NCBI GenBank assembly: GCA_026214975.1
Contig: JAOBSW010001097.1
Span: 1-64,000, forward strand
Direction of reading: 5' to 3'
Length of the DNA: 64,000 nt
Source of the DNA: Gentiana macrophylla
Lineage: Eukaryota > Streptophyta > Magnoliopsida > Gentianales > Gentianaceae
In this document: positions 45,027 to 57,013 of the stretch, piece after piece
Position numbering within the stretch: position 1 is the first letter of the stretch
Layout of the letters: every line of letters begins with the position of its first letter
Made by a program: the position numbers and the translations under genes
The notes under the pieces: generated by a model
Databases searched by the model: none
The model's input: the letters and a program-made list of their open reading frames with translations, nothing else
What the model was told of the DNA's origin: nothing

Positions 45027-45714
45027 TTCAAGCAAGATGAACGTTGGACCTCACACTATAAATAGAGGACTTGGCATCAAGAATCAGAAGACAACAACAC
45101 GGAATTAACGAGATTACAAGCATTTTTGTTCACAAATCTAGTTCATCTGAATTGTTATTTGCGCTCAACAAGATCACATCTAGATTTCTTTAAGTGTTCA
45201 AGCTTCATCGATCAAATCTAGATTTCGACACTTAGAAAAACCACAAGAAAGAATCAATTTATTGATTCTCAGCCCAACTTTGATTTCTAATCAAATGTTT
45301 AGACTGTGAAGCAATCCGGTTTAGGATTTGCAAGGATAGTTGTCATTAGCAGTCAGGTAGACTGTGTTAGTGGTGGTAGCTGGAGAAGAGACAATAGCAA
45401 CCCTCTAAGGACCAGTGCTCAAGAAGTTGAAGAGCAGCAATCCTACCTGTTATTTAGTTGTTTAGATAGTGAAGGTAGGGATTAGTCAATGACTATCATA
45501 TAGAAATTTTTGTAACAGCTTATCTCAAAGAGTTCTAGTGGAATTTTCCTCCTACATCATAGAGGAAGAGTGGATTGACAGGATTACACCACCTGGAACC
45601 ACTATAATTCTTTCTCTACTTACTTTACTCATTTACATTCTGTTATTTACTTATACACCATTTACTTATACATTTTGTTACTTACTTTACTTATACATTC
45701 TGTTATTTACTTAA
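45027..45714 (+). mobile_element. LTR fragment, same family as 60969-62638
   Basis: This matches about 61803-62440: CAAGCAAGAT-AA-GTTGGACC, ACCTCACACTAT-AATAGAGGAC, GAAGCAATCCGGT, GATTACACCACCTGGAAC. It is cut at 45714, where duplication copy 3 begins. The 5' part of the LTR is also absent. TATA-like CACTATAAATAG at about 45053. Confidence 0.7.
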
Positions 45715-45890
45715 AAACATAATATTTATATTTTACATGTACGTTCACATGTGTTTTTTCATTTTTTATTAGTCTTTGATCACCAAATCATATTCTTAAT
45801 TAGCTATTTTACAAAAGATAATATATCATAATTCTTATCTTGCATAATTCTAAGCTAGACACTAGCTTCTAGACGTGTCGTACAAATTCT

Positions 45891-46434
45891 GATTGGTCGA
45901 ATGACTTCTTGAATTCTGATTAGTCCGATGACATAATCAAATGGCAAAAATTAATTTATGGTTAATTTCATAATGAAATTTTGTCCAAAAAACTAATAGT
46001 AGCATTTCAACCGAACCGAGCTCAAGCTCGAGCCGGACAGACGGCGGAGGCGCCGCGCGTCTGGAATTATCTAAGTCCTCCCTCCTGCACAAATATGCTT
46101 TGCCCCTTGGGGAACATCCATATGTCTCACTAGCAATTAAATATGGAGCTCAAGTCTCCCATCTTTCCAATGTGGGAGAGTTTGAGTTGATCACACTTTC
46201 AACTCCTCTCCCACACAAGTTTTACACCAACTTTACGTATTAATTTCTCATTCATCCGATATCCAAATCGAGCGATTCCAAAACAAAACATCATCTACTC
46301 TGTGAGTAGTATTCTTAGACGTAATAATCTCCTGCCTAATCTCACCGGAGCGTATCCGAAATTTACGCTAAAGTTGACTGTTTCAACACATGTTTCAAGC
46401 TCCCATTTCATGGCTTTGGCTTATATCTCCAACA
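45891..46434 (+). mobile_element. 3' portion of an LTR upstream of the peptide exon (copy 3)
   Basis: Same remnant as 2076-2613, ending TCTCCAACA followed by TATCA, and matching the right part of the solo LTR 29210-30424. Confidence 0.65.
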
Positions 46435-46461
46435 TATCATAATCTTTAAATATAGTTGCAG

Positions 46462-46724
46462 CTGAAGGTGAAAGTGGGGAGAAGAAACTACGAGGGTCAC
46501 ATATTGGGGCAAAAAGTGTTGGAAAAGAATTCACTATATTCATGAACAGGAAGCTCTTCGATGACGACGAAGGTGGGGATGATGATGGTAATGATGAATG
46601 CAGTGGCGGATTTTGCTGGGGGCCGAAGGATTTCACATCCTGCGATAACACCGGTTCAACTGTTTGCAGATGCATTACATTAGATGATGGTGAGAGTAAT
46701 CAATGCAAATACAAATCGGCCTAA
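46462..46724 (+). pseudogene. Cysteine-rich acidic secreted peptide, exon 2, open but without exon 1 (copy 3)
   Basis: This follows a perfect TTGCAG acceptor and is open in phase 1 to TAA at 46722-46724, 87 codons. It reads AEGESGEKKLRGSHIGAKS, an acidic stretch FDDDEGGDDDGNDE, then the module C-x4-C-x8-C-x7-C-x-C-x10-C ending CKYKSA. The C-x7-C-x-C core matches the intact gene at 25727-26407 exactly in spacing. The signal-peptide exon is not found upstream, where LTR sequence occupies the intron. I class it as a truncated gene, though it would be translated if spliced to another exon. It is the best preserved of the three duplicates. Confidence 0.7.
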
Positions 46725-47130
46725 GAATGAGCTCAAGACCACTCGTTCAATAACCGGGTTCAATTGCAAATGAAACCCCGTTATGGAATGTGAAGGCTTT
46801 TTTCATAAATTTTTTTATTGTAATCTCAGTTTGTGTGCCTTGCGTGTTTTTTTTCCGTGTTTTTTTTTATTACAATTTCCTAATGTCACATGCTGCAAAT
46901 GTAAAATCACATCACTTGAATCTGATTTACTTTGGGTTGGTGTTGCATTCTTAATAATAAAAATAACATTTCTAATAGTTTACATAGGGTCACTTTCAAT
47001 GAGGATTATTGATTTGCATGTATGTTGCAAAATTAGACACGATTAGTTTCCTTCCTATGAAATTTGATTGGATAATGCTATTTTCATAAATATTCAGACC
47101 GTGACATACACCAAATTCGAAGCAAAAGCG

Positions 47131-47161
<31 letters not shown>

Positions 47162-48527
47162 AATAAATCGAGTTTCATAAAGTTAAGAGATCAAGTTTAT
47201 TGAAATGATTGAATACACACCAATTCTATAACAAGAAGTAATACCATGTATTTTTACATTATCGATGATAACAATGTAGTACCGTGGTTGATGGCCGGTT
47301 CAAATTTTAATTTAAAAGCATAATTCACGAGGACTTAAATGAACATCTTACCCTCTTTTTTTTCCACACATGTCATATCCTGGCATTCTCCTTACATCAG
47401 TTACGTGTCAGAACATAGTCCCGCCTCCTTAAAACGTACTAGTGGCAAACCCAGTGTGGAAACATCTTACGCATCATTTTCCAATAATAAAGCATGTTCT
47501 TGGTTGTTAAGCATATATATCAAACGGCTGCACATAATGTACTTTGTACTCTTTAATAATGCCATGAGTACGTAAAAAATAATTCAATTATTAAGTCAAA
47601 TGGTTTTAATTAATGTAACGCTAAACGCGTATGATACAGAAAATCAGTTTGATCATATCAAATGATTTGGTTACAAAAAAAAAACACGTTAAAGATTTAT
47701 ATAATAATGATCTAACTATGTTAAAATGATCTTGTAATAATTCATAAGAATTAAAAAGAAAATTTGACGGTGGATGAGTGGCTATCCGAGATTGCCCAAC
47801 AAACAAAATTGTAAAAAACATAATATTTATATTTTACACATAGGATCACATGTGTTTTTTCAATTTTTATTGGTCTTTGATCACCTAATCATATTTGATT
47901 CATGATCATAGTAAATTTGTTATAGAATAATCACCCACGCGCATCCCTAGGAAAATTAAATAACACTTATTTTCAAATAGCAAGCCCACTAACACTATGA
48001 TCAAACCACTCTTCTCTTATGGATTAGCATCCAACTTTATTGATATTATAGGAAAAGGTCGTAGAGGACGGGTTTACATCTTATTTGTGTAAAAACGACA
48101 AGTAAATAACACACTGATTGTAAAGGACAAAAAGTAATGTATATCCAAAAATACCCTTTATTAGTATTTTCCTAATTCTTTCCCACGATTTAAATCCAGT
48201 TAATTATCGAAATATTGGCTTCAACAAAACCTTCCCAGACCCAAAAATCCGCCTCATTCCTCCATTATCCCTAAATCTAGAAACCCTAGCCTCCATCCTC
48301 TTCTCTGCAAATCCCATCTTCCCCCTTTCGTATTAACTGCAAATCCCTTCGAAATCCTCCGTTTTATTGCGAATCATTTCTGCACCAGAAAATCCGGCTG
48401 CCATCTCTTCTCCTACCTTTCTAATAATCATCGTTCATTGAATGCTCGATCTTGTGTTGTCTTGCACACGTTTCTCTTGCAAAATAATCCGATTCCGACG
48501 AGGAAGAATTGGAGTGACAGAGAGAAG
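46725..48527. other. 3' flank of peptide copy 3 and 5' flank of the SET-like fragment
   Basis: Matches 2906-4706. Contains a 32-base A run at 47129-47160, half of a ~517-bp unit (about 47490-47890) and a C/T-rich leader with GAAACCCTAGCC. No intact gene. Confidence 0.5.
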
Positions 48528-48804
48528 ATGGCAAAAGGCATTGAGAAAAGCGAGAAGCGAGTAAGTGTAAATTTTTTCCTATCTGACCAAAAATCGTGAA
48601 TTGTGTTGTTTAATTCCTTCTGATCTGATTTTTTTTTTTACTATCCTTATGAGCATATTAAATTGGGTTTTTCGCCTGGGAAGTATTGCGAATTTTCTTG
48701 AATTGTGTTTGATTTTGAATCGAATTTTCATATCAATGATTGGATTTGCAAATGTTACCATTCTTGAATGATTATGCAATTTGCAGAGATGCAGAGAAAA
48801 TCAT
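48528..48804 (+). pseudogene. Short first exon upstream of the SET fragment (copy 3)
   Basis: ATG at 48528 opens MAKGIEKSEKR up to a GTAAGT donor at 48561. A TTGCAG acceptor ends at 48786. The exon phase differs from copy 1 because of small changes (AGCGAGAAGCGA against AGCAAAGAAACCGA). Not functional as seen. Confidence 0.4.
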
Positions 48805-48849
48805 TCTTTAATTTTGACTAATAGAAGTTTCCATTTGATAATTGTTTAG

Positions 48850-48981
48850 GTCAAAGTGGGTTAAGCAGTTTATTCAGCTGGTAGTTTGTTTAACCATTCT
48901 TGTATGCCGAACATTCACTACATAAAAGCGACAGAGTTTGTTGCCGTGGGATCCCACCTTGAGTTGTCATATGGCCCGCAG
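48850..48981 (+). pseudogene. SET-domain exon fragment, copy 3
   Basis: Same 44-codon exon as 5028-5159: AVYSAGSLFNHSCMPNIH and TEFVAVGSHLELSYGPQ, with a TAG acceptor and here an intact GCAG/GTACCA donor. An in-frame TAA replaces the Lys codon after VKVG. The PNIH and YGPQ residues are closer to the family than in copy 1, so the two copies decayed independently from a common fragment. Confidence 0.75.
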
Positions 48982-49197
48982 GTACCAAATTGTTCACTAA
49001 TATGGGTTCTTATTTTCAAATTTTGAAGTTTTATGTGATGTTGCTTTTTCTTCAAAATTTTATAGGGACTAATAATGCTTTGCTGAATTTTCAGTTTCCA
49101 ATTACGCTTGTATATGCATGGTTAAAATGCTGGTTTTGGTTACTCTATTTAAGTGTGTTCAGTGTGTGAGATTACAACTTGTTTTGGGTGATACCTG

Positions 49198-49988
49198 TTG
49201 TGTGTATACCCCCCAAAATGTCAGATAGTACGAGCATCGGTTATACAAACCATCATGGAATGTGAAAAGTTGTACAAAATCTATCGAAGATCGTGGGATC
49301 AAATCACCAACCATCCTCCTCTTTATATATCTAACCATTTTCATTTTCCCTCTTTACAAAGAAAAATCAAACCTTTTCCTCTCTCTCAAAAAGCCAGAAA
49401 TTTTATCTTAGAAAATTTCAAGAAATGGCAGCTTCCAAAACAAACTCAAGAAGAAAGGTTAATCACCAAACCGGACTCTTTTTCGTGCAAAGAATTTGAA
49501 GAAATGTGCGGTAATACTCTTCTCTCTAGTTATATAAGTGAAAAGGTCGGAAGATTACAAGGTTTAAAGAACCTATTAGAAGCAGAATTGCAAAAGGCTT
49601 AGACTTGGAAGGTATACTGCAATTCTGGGAGATCAAGAAGATGTTGAAGAACTCTCTATTAACAGGAATTCATGGATAGAACATTTTTATCAATGAACAC
49701 AACATCAGGCAGCTATTTGGTTTCAAAGATCCTCTAGTGAAATCAATTGAGCTAGCATGTCTGCCACTCAAGCGTGATGCTTTTCTTCAGCAGATTTCAG
49801 CTTCAGAACAGCCAGCAGCATTTGATACGAGTCTTCCCAACCTCAAAACTGAATTCGGTATCCTTAGCAGGTGGATCAACAAACATGCCATCGGACAACA
49901 CAAAGGGTTAAGCAAGTTAACTGAAGATAGGATACACCTAATGAACGTCATATGGGATGAATTTGAGTTCAACTGGGCAGGATATATT
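49198..49988 (+). pseudogene. Retroelement-associated ORF, 5' part (unknown family, degenerate)
   Basis: A C/T-rich leader leads to an ATG at 49425 (MAASKTNSRRKVNHQT). Across several frames come FEEMCGNTLLSSYISEKVGR, INEHNIRQLFGF, KSIELACLPLKRDAFLQQIS and DRIHLMNVIWDEFEFNWAGY. The frame runs into the long-LTR element at 49989 and resumes in the same frame at 58868. It has at least three frameshifts or stops. The position, followed by a polypurine tract and LTR at 60955-62638, says it belongs to a retroelement, either a gag-like or an accessory (envelope-position) protein. I do not recognise the family. Confidence 0.5.
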
Positions 49989-51153
49989 TGTTGAAATAGT
50001 GTCCTAAACCCAATCGGGTTGGACCGGATCCGACGGGTCGGATCATTTCTACTATTTCTTTTATGATTATACATATATAATAAATGTCTTTTCTGTTGTC
50101 ATATATTTGTTCTCTTAAAGAAACGGTTATGAATTGTTATATGATAACGTCCTTAGTATTAAACTGTGGTAAAGAAACCATGATAGGTGATTATGGTTGA
50201 TGAGATCTCTAATCACTTTAATAAGTTTGATACTTAAATGTCTTTAGATTGATGTACTATTAAACAGGTCATTGATAGTACGTACAGACTAGCACATATT
50301 AGATGTCTTCTGTCGTTAAGGGCAGGGATAGATCTCGTCTATCGAAGTGTAGAGACACTTGGACTGTACGTGGGCGTGTATTAGAGAATGCGTACGTTAG
50401 ACTGACCCATTTACACTGATAAGTGTCACACTATATGACGGTTGTGTAATTATCCTTAGGACCGGAGTCTAAATAGGATCACAGTGTGATTTGTCATGCT
50501 TTGACACTATTGAGGTTTCCACTAACCATAGGGCAATCATGCAGTAGTGATTAGGTATGATACTGAAGCATGCGGAGTATACGTGTTAGGTAATCTATTA
50601 ACCGCATACCCATGAATAGAGGTGAATATCCGAAAGAGCCTTCTTATAAGGAATATCTTACTCTCATGAATCTTTGCAAAGTGGAAGTAAAAGAGTTACT
50701 TCTAGAGAGAATGCTATCCAGATTGTAAGATACGGTCGTCAATTCTTGACACTCGACGTACGACCGTATGGATATTATTACAGTGATAGGATTCTATTAA
50801 CAAGCTAACTGAGCACATGAAAGGTAGTAGTCATTGCGTATTGACTCTTTCAATGATTGGGGGTCATGGACATGTTGCTAGGCGCTATCCATGATCGTTA
50901 GAGGTAAATGACATTTTCGTAATTGCGCCTTATGTCTACGGCCAACATATTCAGAAGCCTATCGGGTCACACACATATGAACATCGAGTTGGATTAAAAT
51001 GTGGTTATAGTTGATGACCAAGTAAGGAAAGTTTATCTTCTGCTATAAAGGTTATAGTCGTAAATTAATATGGTGGTATTTATTTATTATGATGAATAAA
51101 TATAATACAAGATATTAATTATGTTGATTAATTAAATATATATATATATATAT

Positions 51154-51206
<53 letters not shown>

Positions 51207-51928
51207 CATACATATATATATATATACATGTGGCCAAACACTTGAATTTGGCTAATAAATTGGCGCCATCTTTTGTGTATAGGATACATTTGGTTTGTGT
51301 AATTTAATTAATAAGATTACCATAATATTAATATTGGATATTAATAGATTTTGGAAAAATAGATTTATGGTAATAAGATAAAGATAGTCAATATTAGATA
51401 TTTGGAAATATTTAATATAAGATATTAAATTAAATGAGATAAATCAATCTATGGGATTTTCCTTATTTTACTAGTCAAAGGTTTTCATTCTCTCCACTCT
51501 ACCCAAGACTTGTTCCCCAAGGATTTCGGGAATTCTTGGGGCGCCCCAATGCCTATAAAGGCAATGGGGGTGCTAATCTCTTGTATGCACCATTACTCCA
51601 AGAACTAATTGTTCTTATGAAAAAATAAGAGAGCTTATTAGAGAGAGATTATAGAGAGAGAAAAGATCGACCTAGCAGTCGAGTTTTTCTAGTAGCAATC
51701 CTTGGCGGGATTCCGGCGAGGAGCTAGTGGGGATTACTGGTAGAGGCCGGATGCTTGGACGGCTCGCGCACATCTACTCCTACCGGACGATCAAAGCGTC
51801 GATCTTTTAGATCAACCAAGGTAATAGTACCATCCCTCTCTTGTATGTTTATTGTTTAAACGGAGGCGATCCTAGATCGGGAAATCAAATTTTAAATTCC
51901 ACTCCGCTGCTCAATTTATTTCCTAACA
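49989..51928 (+). mobile_element. 5' LTR of the plus-strand long-LTR element
   Basis: TGTTGAAATAG...TTTCCTAACA, 1940 bp. Contains an interrupted TA/TACA repeat at about 51137-51230 that is much shorter in the partner LTR. Confidence 0.9.
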
Positions 51929-54900
51929 GTGGTATCAGAGCGGTCTTCGAGCTTAAGCAATAATCATCTTTTATTCGAGTAGTAATTTAGATCCAATAGA
52001 TTAAAACATATATTATATTGATCTGTAATAGATACACGAAAAGAAAAAAGAAAGAAAAAAAAGGAAGGAGGAGGGCGCCGGCCTCCGGGCAGCCGGCGGC
52101 TGTCGGCACCACCGTCTCCCTCCGCTTCTTGTTTTGTTTTGTGCATCTTTATTTTTCAATATGGTCAATGGTTGGTAATTACTCTTTTGTTTAGTTAATG
52201 TCATGTGACTAACCAATGGTTCAAATAGTTTGACCATTGGAAAGCCATGTGACATCACCCAATTTGTTGGAAGAAATATGATTTGGTTATGAACCAAATC
52301 TAGGGTATTCCAAATTTTTGGAATAGGTCTAGGCCTCTTCCAAAATATTTGATTTTGGAAAAGGCATAAGGACTTGGCCTTTTTCAAAATTATTTGATTT
52401 TTGGAAAAGGGCCAGGATGCCTTTAAATTTGGTTTGGACCAAACCAAATGCATCATTTTGATTAAGAATCAAAAGTAAAGAAACAAAAGAGACTCACTTG
52501 ATTTTAATTTTATTTAAAATAGTTTTAAATTAGAAAATTAAAATTAAAATCGATTTATTATTAATGGTTAATACTATTTCAATTAAAGCTATTAATTAAT
52601 TAAACGTTGATTAATTAATTGATTGGATGCTTCATGACAAAAGTAGTTAAAATTTAATTTTATTTTTTCATAAGATATTGATTGTATGGATTAGATAGTA
52701 GATATAATTCAATTATGTGGACCCCGATTGATCATGGACTCTACCAATAGGATAGATGTGAATGGTTTATTTTTCTGTTGGATTTTATTGTTGTCCTAGG
52801 CCGTTATGAAAAAAGTGACCTAGTTTTATTTTTGCTTTATCCCATACCCGTTAGCTCGTCCAGTGTGCGGCAGGTGTAAAATTTAATAGTTAGATTTTAT
52901 GTAATGATGCATTGAAGACAAAGACGAAGATCCAAAGAAGGAAAGAAAAATAAAAGATCCATGGAGATGGTGCATGTCAAAGATCCATTTATGGTTGCGG
53001 CTACCCTTAGTTGTGGCCCGCGGTTTCGTCAGTTTGTATTCCAAAACCGAACCTAGGAAAAGTCCATGATCATACCGGTTATATTGTGCGCGGAATGTTG
53101 TGTATGTTTTACTTTATATGATATTGTAGTAATATGCATGTAATAGATTAGACCGTAATTAAATAAAATTAATTAAGTGAATTAATCTAAAAATAATAGT
53201 TACTCCCACAACAAAAATCAAGTTATATTTGTCTCCCAATATTATAACCACGGTGAAGAGCCCTTGTTCGGAAACAACTGATCGGCCCTCGTCGGGAGTT
53301 GACCTACCTCGGGTATATCGTCGTTATCGAGATATGAACGTTATGAGATCTCATGAATATTTGGGTTACGACTCGACTAAGAATCTTACGGTGATTGGCC
53401 CTCGTCAGGACTGTCTGATTTTAGAGACAAGGGGTTGACTATCACATAAGATGTGAATTGTCAAAGAATTGACTAGTCAACCACCAAGAATCACATAGAG
53501 ATGTGATTGGTAAAGTGTTGCCTACCTTTCGAATTATTCTGGTTGATCGGCCCTCGTCGGGAATTGGGGTAACTAGATGGGATCTTGGCCACTAAATAAT
53601 TTTGAAAGACTCTTGAAAGTCAATTGGGAGTAGCTGACTAGTGGGAGCAAAATCATAATCTCAAAGACCATCTTTGATTTTGCATGTATAATCAACAACA
53701 CTCTTTTATCTTTATTTTATGTTGTAGTTCTAGAAAATTATATTTATGTTTTAATTCTCGATTAGTAAAACCCAAATTATGACTGTTACCTTTTGAGAAA
53801 CATTCTCAAGTTGGTTAAGTGATTTTAATCCTTTTAAAATAAGCAATGACACGAGCAATCACGTTTTTGTAGTTGAAGACAAGGAGACTACATATTTGAT
53901 GCAGTGCTCTAAGACTTATATAATTAACGGAAGCTCACATATTGGACATAACGATATCCAATGGGTCCTGCCATCATACGATGATGATTCAAACATTAGA
54001 TGGATAAGGATGACCATGTCGAATTTTGGAAACGTTGTTTTCAAAATTGTAAGATTTAAGTATCGACTTAATTCTTTAATCATTGCTTGAAATAGTTCAT
54101 GTTTTGAATGTGATTCAAAAAGTTAAATAAACAAACGTTGGATTTTCTTTATTTATGAAAGAAAATTGAAGACACGATTCTTGTGATTTTTCTTAAGTCT
54201 TATGAAGACTAAACTAAGAAATATTTACAAGATCTTGAAGGATTAAAATGGAAAGTTAGGGCAAGTGCTTAAATAAGAGAACTTGTTGAAGACTCTATTT
54301 TAAGCAAGTAAGTTGAGATTAATCTTCTAAACTCAAGTCAACTCTCGGAGTGTGATTAAGTTAGAAATATTAAATGCAGATTTGGAAGGTGAAGCAATGT
54401 TGTAACACTTACCATATTCTGAATCTAGTAAACTGATAAGGGAACTAAATAAATGTTATTATGTTCCGGTTCTTATGAAGAACATTATTTTCAGTTACTT
54501 GTTAGGATTTAGTAGACATATTCAATTGTAAGGACTAAATGTTATTCCGATAAGGTTGAACAGTCACAGTATCTAACATACTAGATTAATGTCACTATAT
54601 AGTTGATATAAGTGATGAGTTCTCAACTAAGTATTTGTATGGTTGTAATCCTTAATGTTTGTGGTTGTTCTAGACATAGTCATTATGAAGGAGGGTCGTG
54701 TGATCAGATGTCATTTTGATGACGTCTGAACCATGTGATTATGAATCATGTCGGTTACACGTATCTTATCCAAAGAGGACTAAAATACCTTTTTATGAAA
54801 ATGATTATAAAATCTAGAAAATTGACTAGAGCATAAACATATTGATGTTTGTTGGCTTATGACAATTTATACCATAAATAATTGTTTATCTCTCTCTTAA

Positions 54901-57013
54901 ACTATTTTAGAAATAGTTGAATGTACTTATTGAAGTACGATAATTTTGAAAGCCCGAATAGTTCGAGCTAGTACGAATATGAGCTAAATGAAACTTAGGA
55001 ATTAATCTTCAATTGGATTGAAGCAATTAATAATTGGAGGGTGTTTCAGAAGACGTCTGAAAAGGAATTACATTCTCCCAAAAATGATATCATTTTGAGA
55101 TGCACGATCGGATTGCGGTTCCGAAATGTAAGCGACACTTTATACGATAAACTTGTGATGTAAGCCATGCAAAGAATCCCTTAGCCGTTTTAGGATAGTG
55201 CCCTTAATCAAAGCGCATATTAAATCGAGTTCCAAAGAATAAGGTTGGATAAATTCCATATTAGATATGGAAGGGGATAATGTTGAATCTATCTTAACCG
55301 ATGATTTGAAGTTGTCATAAGCAAAGTCAAAAAGGCTTGGAGCCTAGTACGATATATGCGAATTTGTGGAATATCTTAGCAAGTACGCTAGATATAATTT
55401 ACTTACCCGCGGAGCAAAAGGTGTTTGTTTCCAAACATTCTGTCTTCCAAAGGAGGTATTTCTTCCAGAAGAGATAGTGGGAGTAAATGAGATCTCAAAA
55501 GAGTTTGAGAACCACAAGGAGATATTCAACCATAGGAACGTGAGCAGACGCCACATAGTGATGAGGTGTAGAACACTGCTCAATGTACACAAATGTTCTA
55601 TAAGTCTGTGGTCTGAAAAAGGCTGTTGATGTGTTCATCTTGAAGAATGAATATATCACGACATATGAAGGAATGTTTGAGAGGCAAAAGATTGAGAGAA
55701 ATAGTCAGGAGCCATAATATCTGAATTAGATTCCATCAGTGACAACCAGGTTGTGAACCTAGTCTATCTCACCTGGAGAGAATGTCCCTGAAAGGCTGAC
55801 ATGGATAGTAATACGATTACCATAAGGCTATAGTGATGGCTGAAGGGTACGGGGTGTAAACCTTGTAATTATCTTTATGCTGCCAGCTGAGCCCAATTCT
55901 ATTCAGACTATGCTTTTTATAACTTCATATCATGGCTATATGATAGTGTTGAAGATGTTGGGCAAACGGCCCGATGTTCATAGACGACAACATGATATGT
56001 GAGCCCGCAAGATCCATTTATGGACTCAAACAAGTTTCTCGAGACGATTTCTTTATTTGATCATCAAAGGAGTTTTATTTAGTCAAAAGAAGGGATATGC
56101 CCAATGTAGTAGGAGTGTGTTACGATTTTTGAGTAAGGTATTGGATATCTCTCTCGGGAATTATCTTCCCATGTCACTGTCAATCAATGTTTGGTAGTTC
56201 ATGGTCTTTTCGAAAGAACTTGGATTAGTAGTTCTTATTTTAGAAATAAGAACCTATAGTGATGGATTTAACTGCTGTTAGTTTATAGTTTACCTATATA
56301 GATGTGATGCTAAAAGAGTTTAGCATAGATCGCGATAGGAGATACTGCTAGCCGGTGTTCTCAAAATCTATCTATGTTAGGACATTAGTCCTAAAGATAA
56401 GGTGAAAGATGATGCCAGATGTTCATAGTCCATGAAGAGTCATGAGAAAGGATGAAAGTAAATCTGGTGAATGTCGATAATATCCTTAAACAAGTTAAGG
56501 AAAGTTTCCTAGTTTATCGAAACTTAGAATCGGATAAATATAGATATACAGGTGTGTATCTTGAGTCTTATGAAGGTGAGTGGGAGCCACAGTCTGGTTT
56601 GCAGTCAGTTTGATTAAGCGATATAGTGAGCTAGAAATGTTCTTAGCAAGAGATCATTGTGAATTCTACAACTGAGCCAAAACACGGTATTGCCTTGGAG
56701 GCACAGCGGAAGCTGTACATGAAGCTAGAAGGTTCATCCTTGAACCTTGTGTGTTTCTAAAACATTTACTATATAGCTGATATAGTGGTGGATTCATTGC
56801 ATGAAGCAAGAACCAAGGTCTCGTTGGAGATTCACGTCTGTTGAGGCGGTTCCTTTTGACTTGGTCATTTGGAGAATAATGTGAAGATAGTCTGAGTCCT
56901 CACGGATAGTGATCCGTTCACGGCTAGGGCTAGTTTCAAGTATTGCATGAGATTCTTGTCTTTCAACTTGGTCTTGTGTGTGCGAGTGATTGGTTTTAGG
57001 CTAAGTGGGAGAT
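51929..57013 (+). mobile_element. Interior of the plus-strand long-LTR element, no gag-pol
   Basis: It begins with the tRNA-Met primer-binding site and CGGTCTTCGAG. Frame 53229-53438 (KSPCSETTDRPSSGVDLPRV, MRSHEYLGYDS) is the counterpart of 36338-36541; most residues agree. Frame 55366-55629 (KYARYNLLTRGAKGVCFQTF) covers a region also conserved in the other element but broken there. The motif GAT(C/T)GGCCC-T-CGTC is at 53280, 53393 and 53545. No Cys-His zinc knuckle, DSG protease, DDE integrase or YVDD box was found on either strand. Confidence 0.65.

Larger units (their letters stand above)
45715..49197. repeat. Segmental duplication, copy 3
   Basis: Collinear with 1893-5395 through partial tandem unit, LTR remnant, peptide exon, 3' flank, first-exon fragment and SET exon. 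Both ends are abrupt. The left junction interrupts an LTR, and the right junction (GGGTGATACC) meets the ORF region at 49198. Confidence 0.8.

Noticed and set aside
46421..46675. Minus-strand Ser/Pro-rich frame
   Set aside because: It is antisense to the open exon 2 of peptide copy 3 and is explained by its acidic codons.
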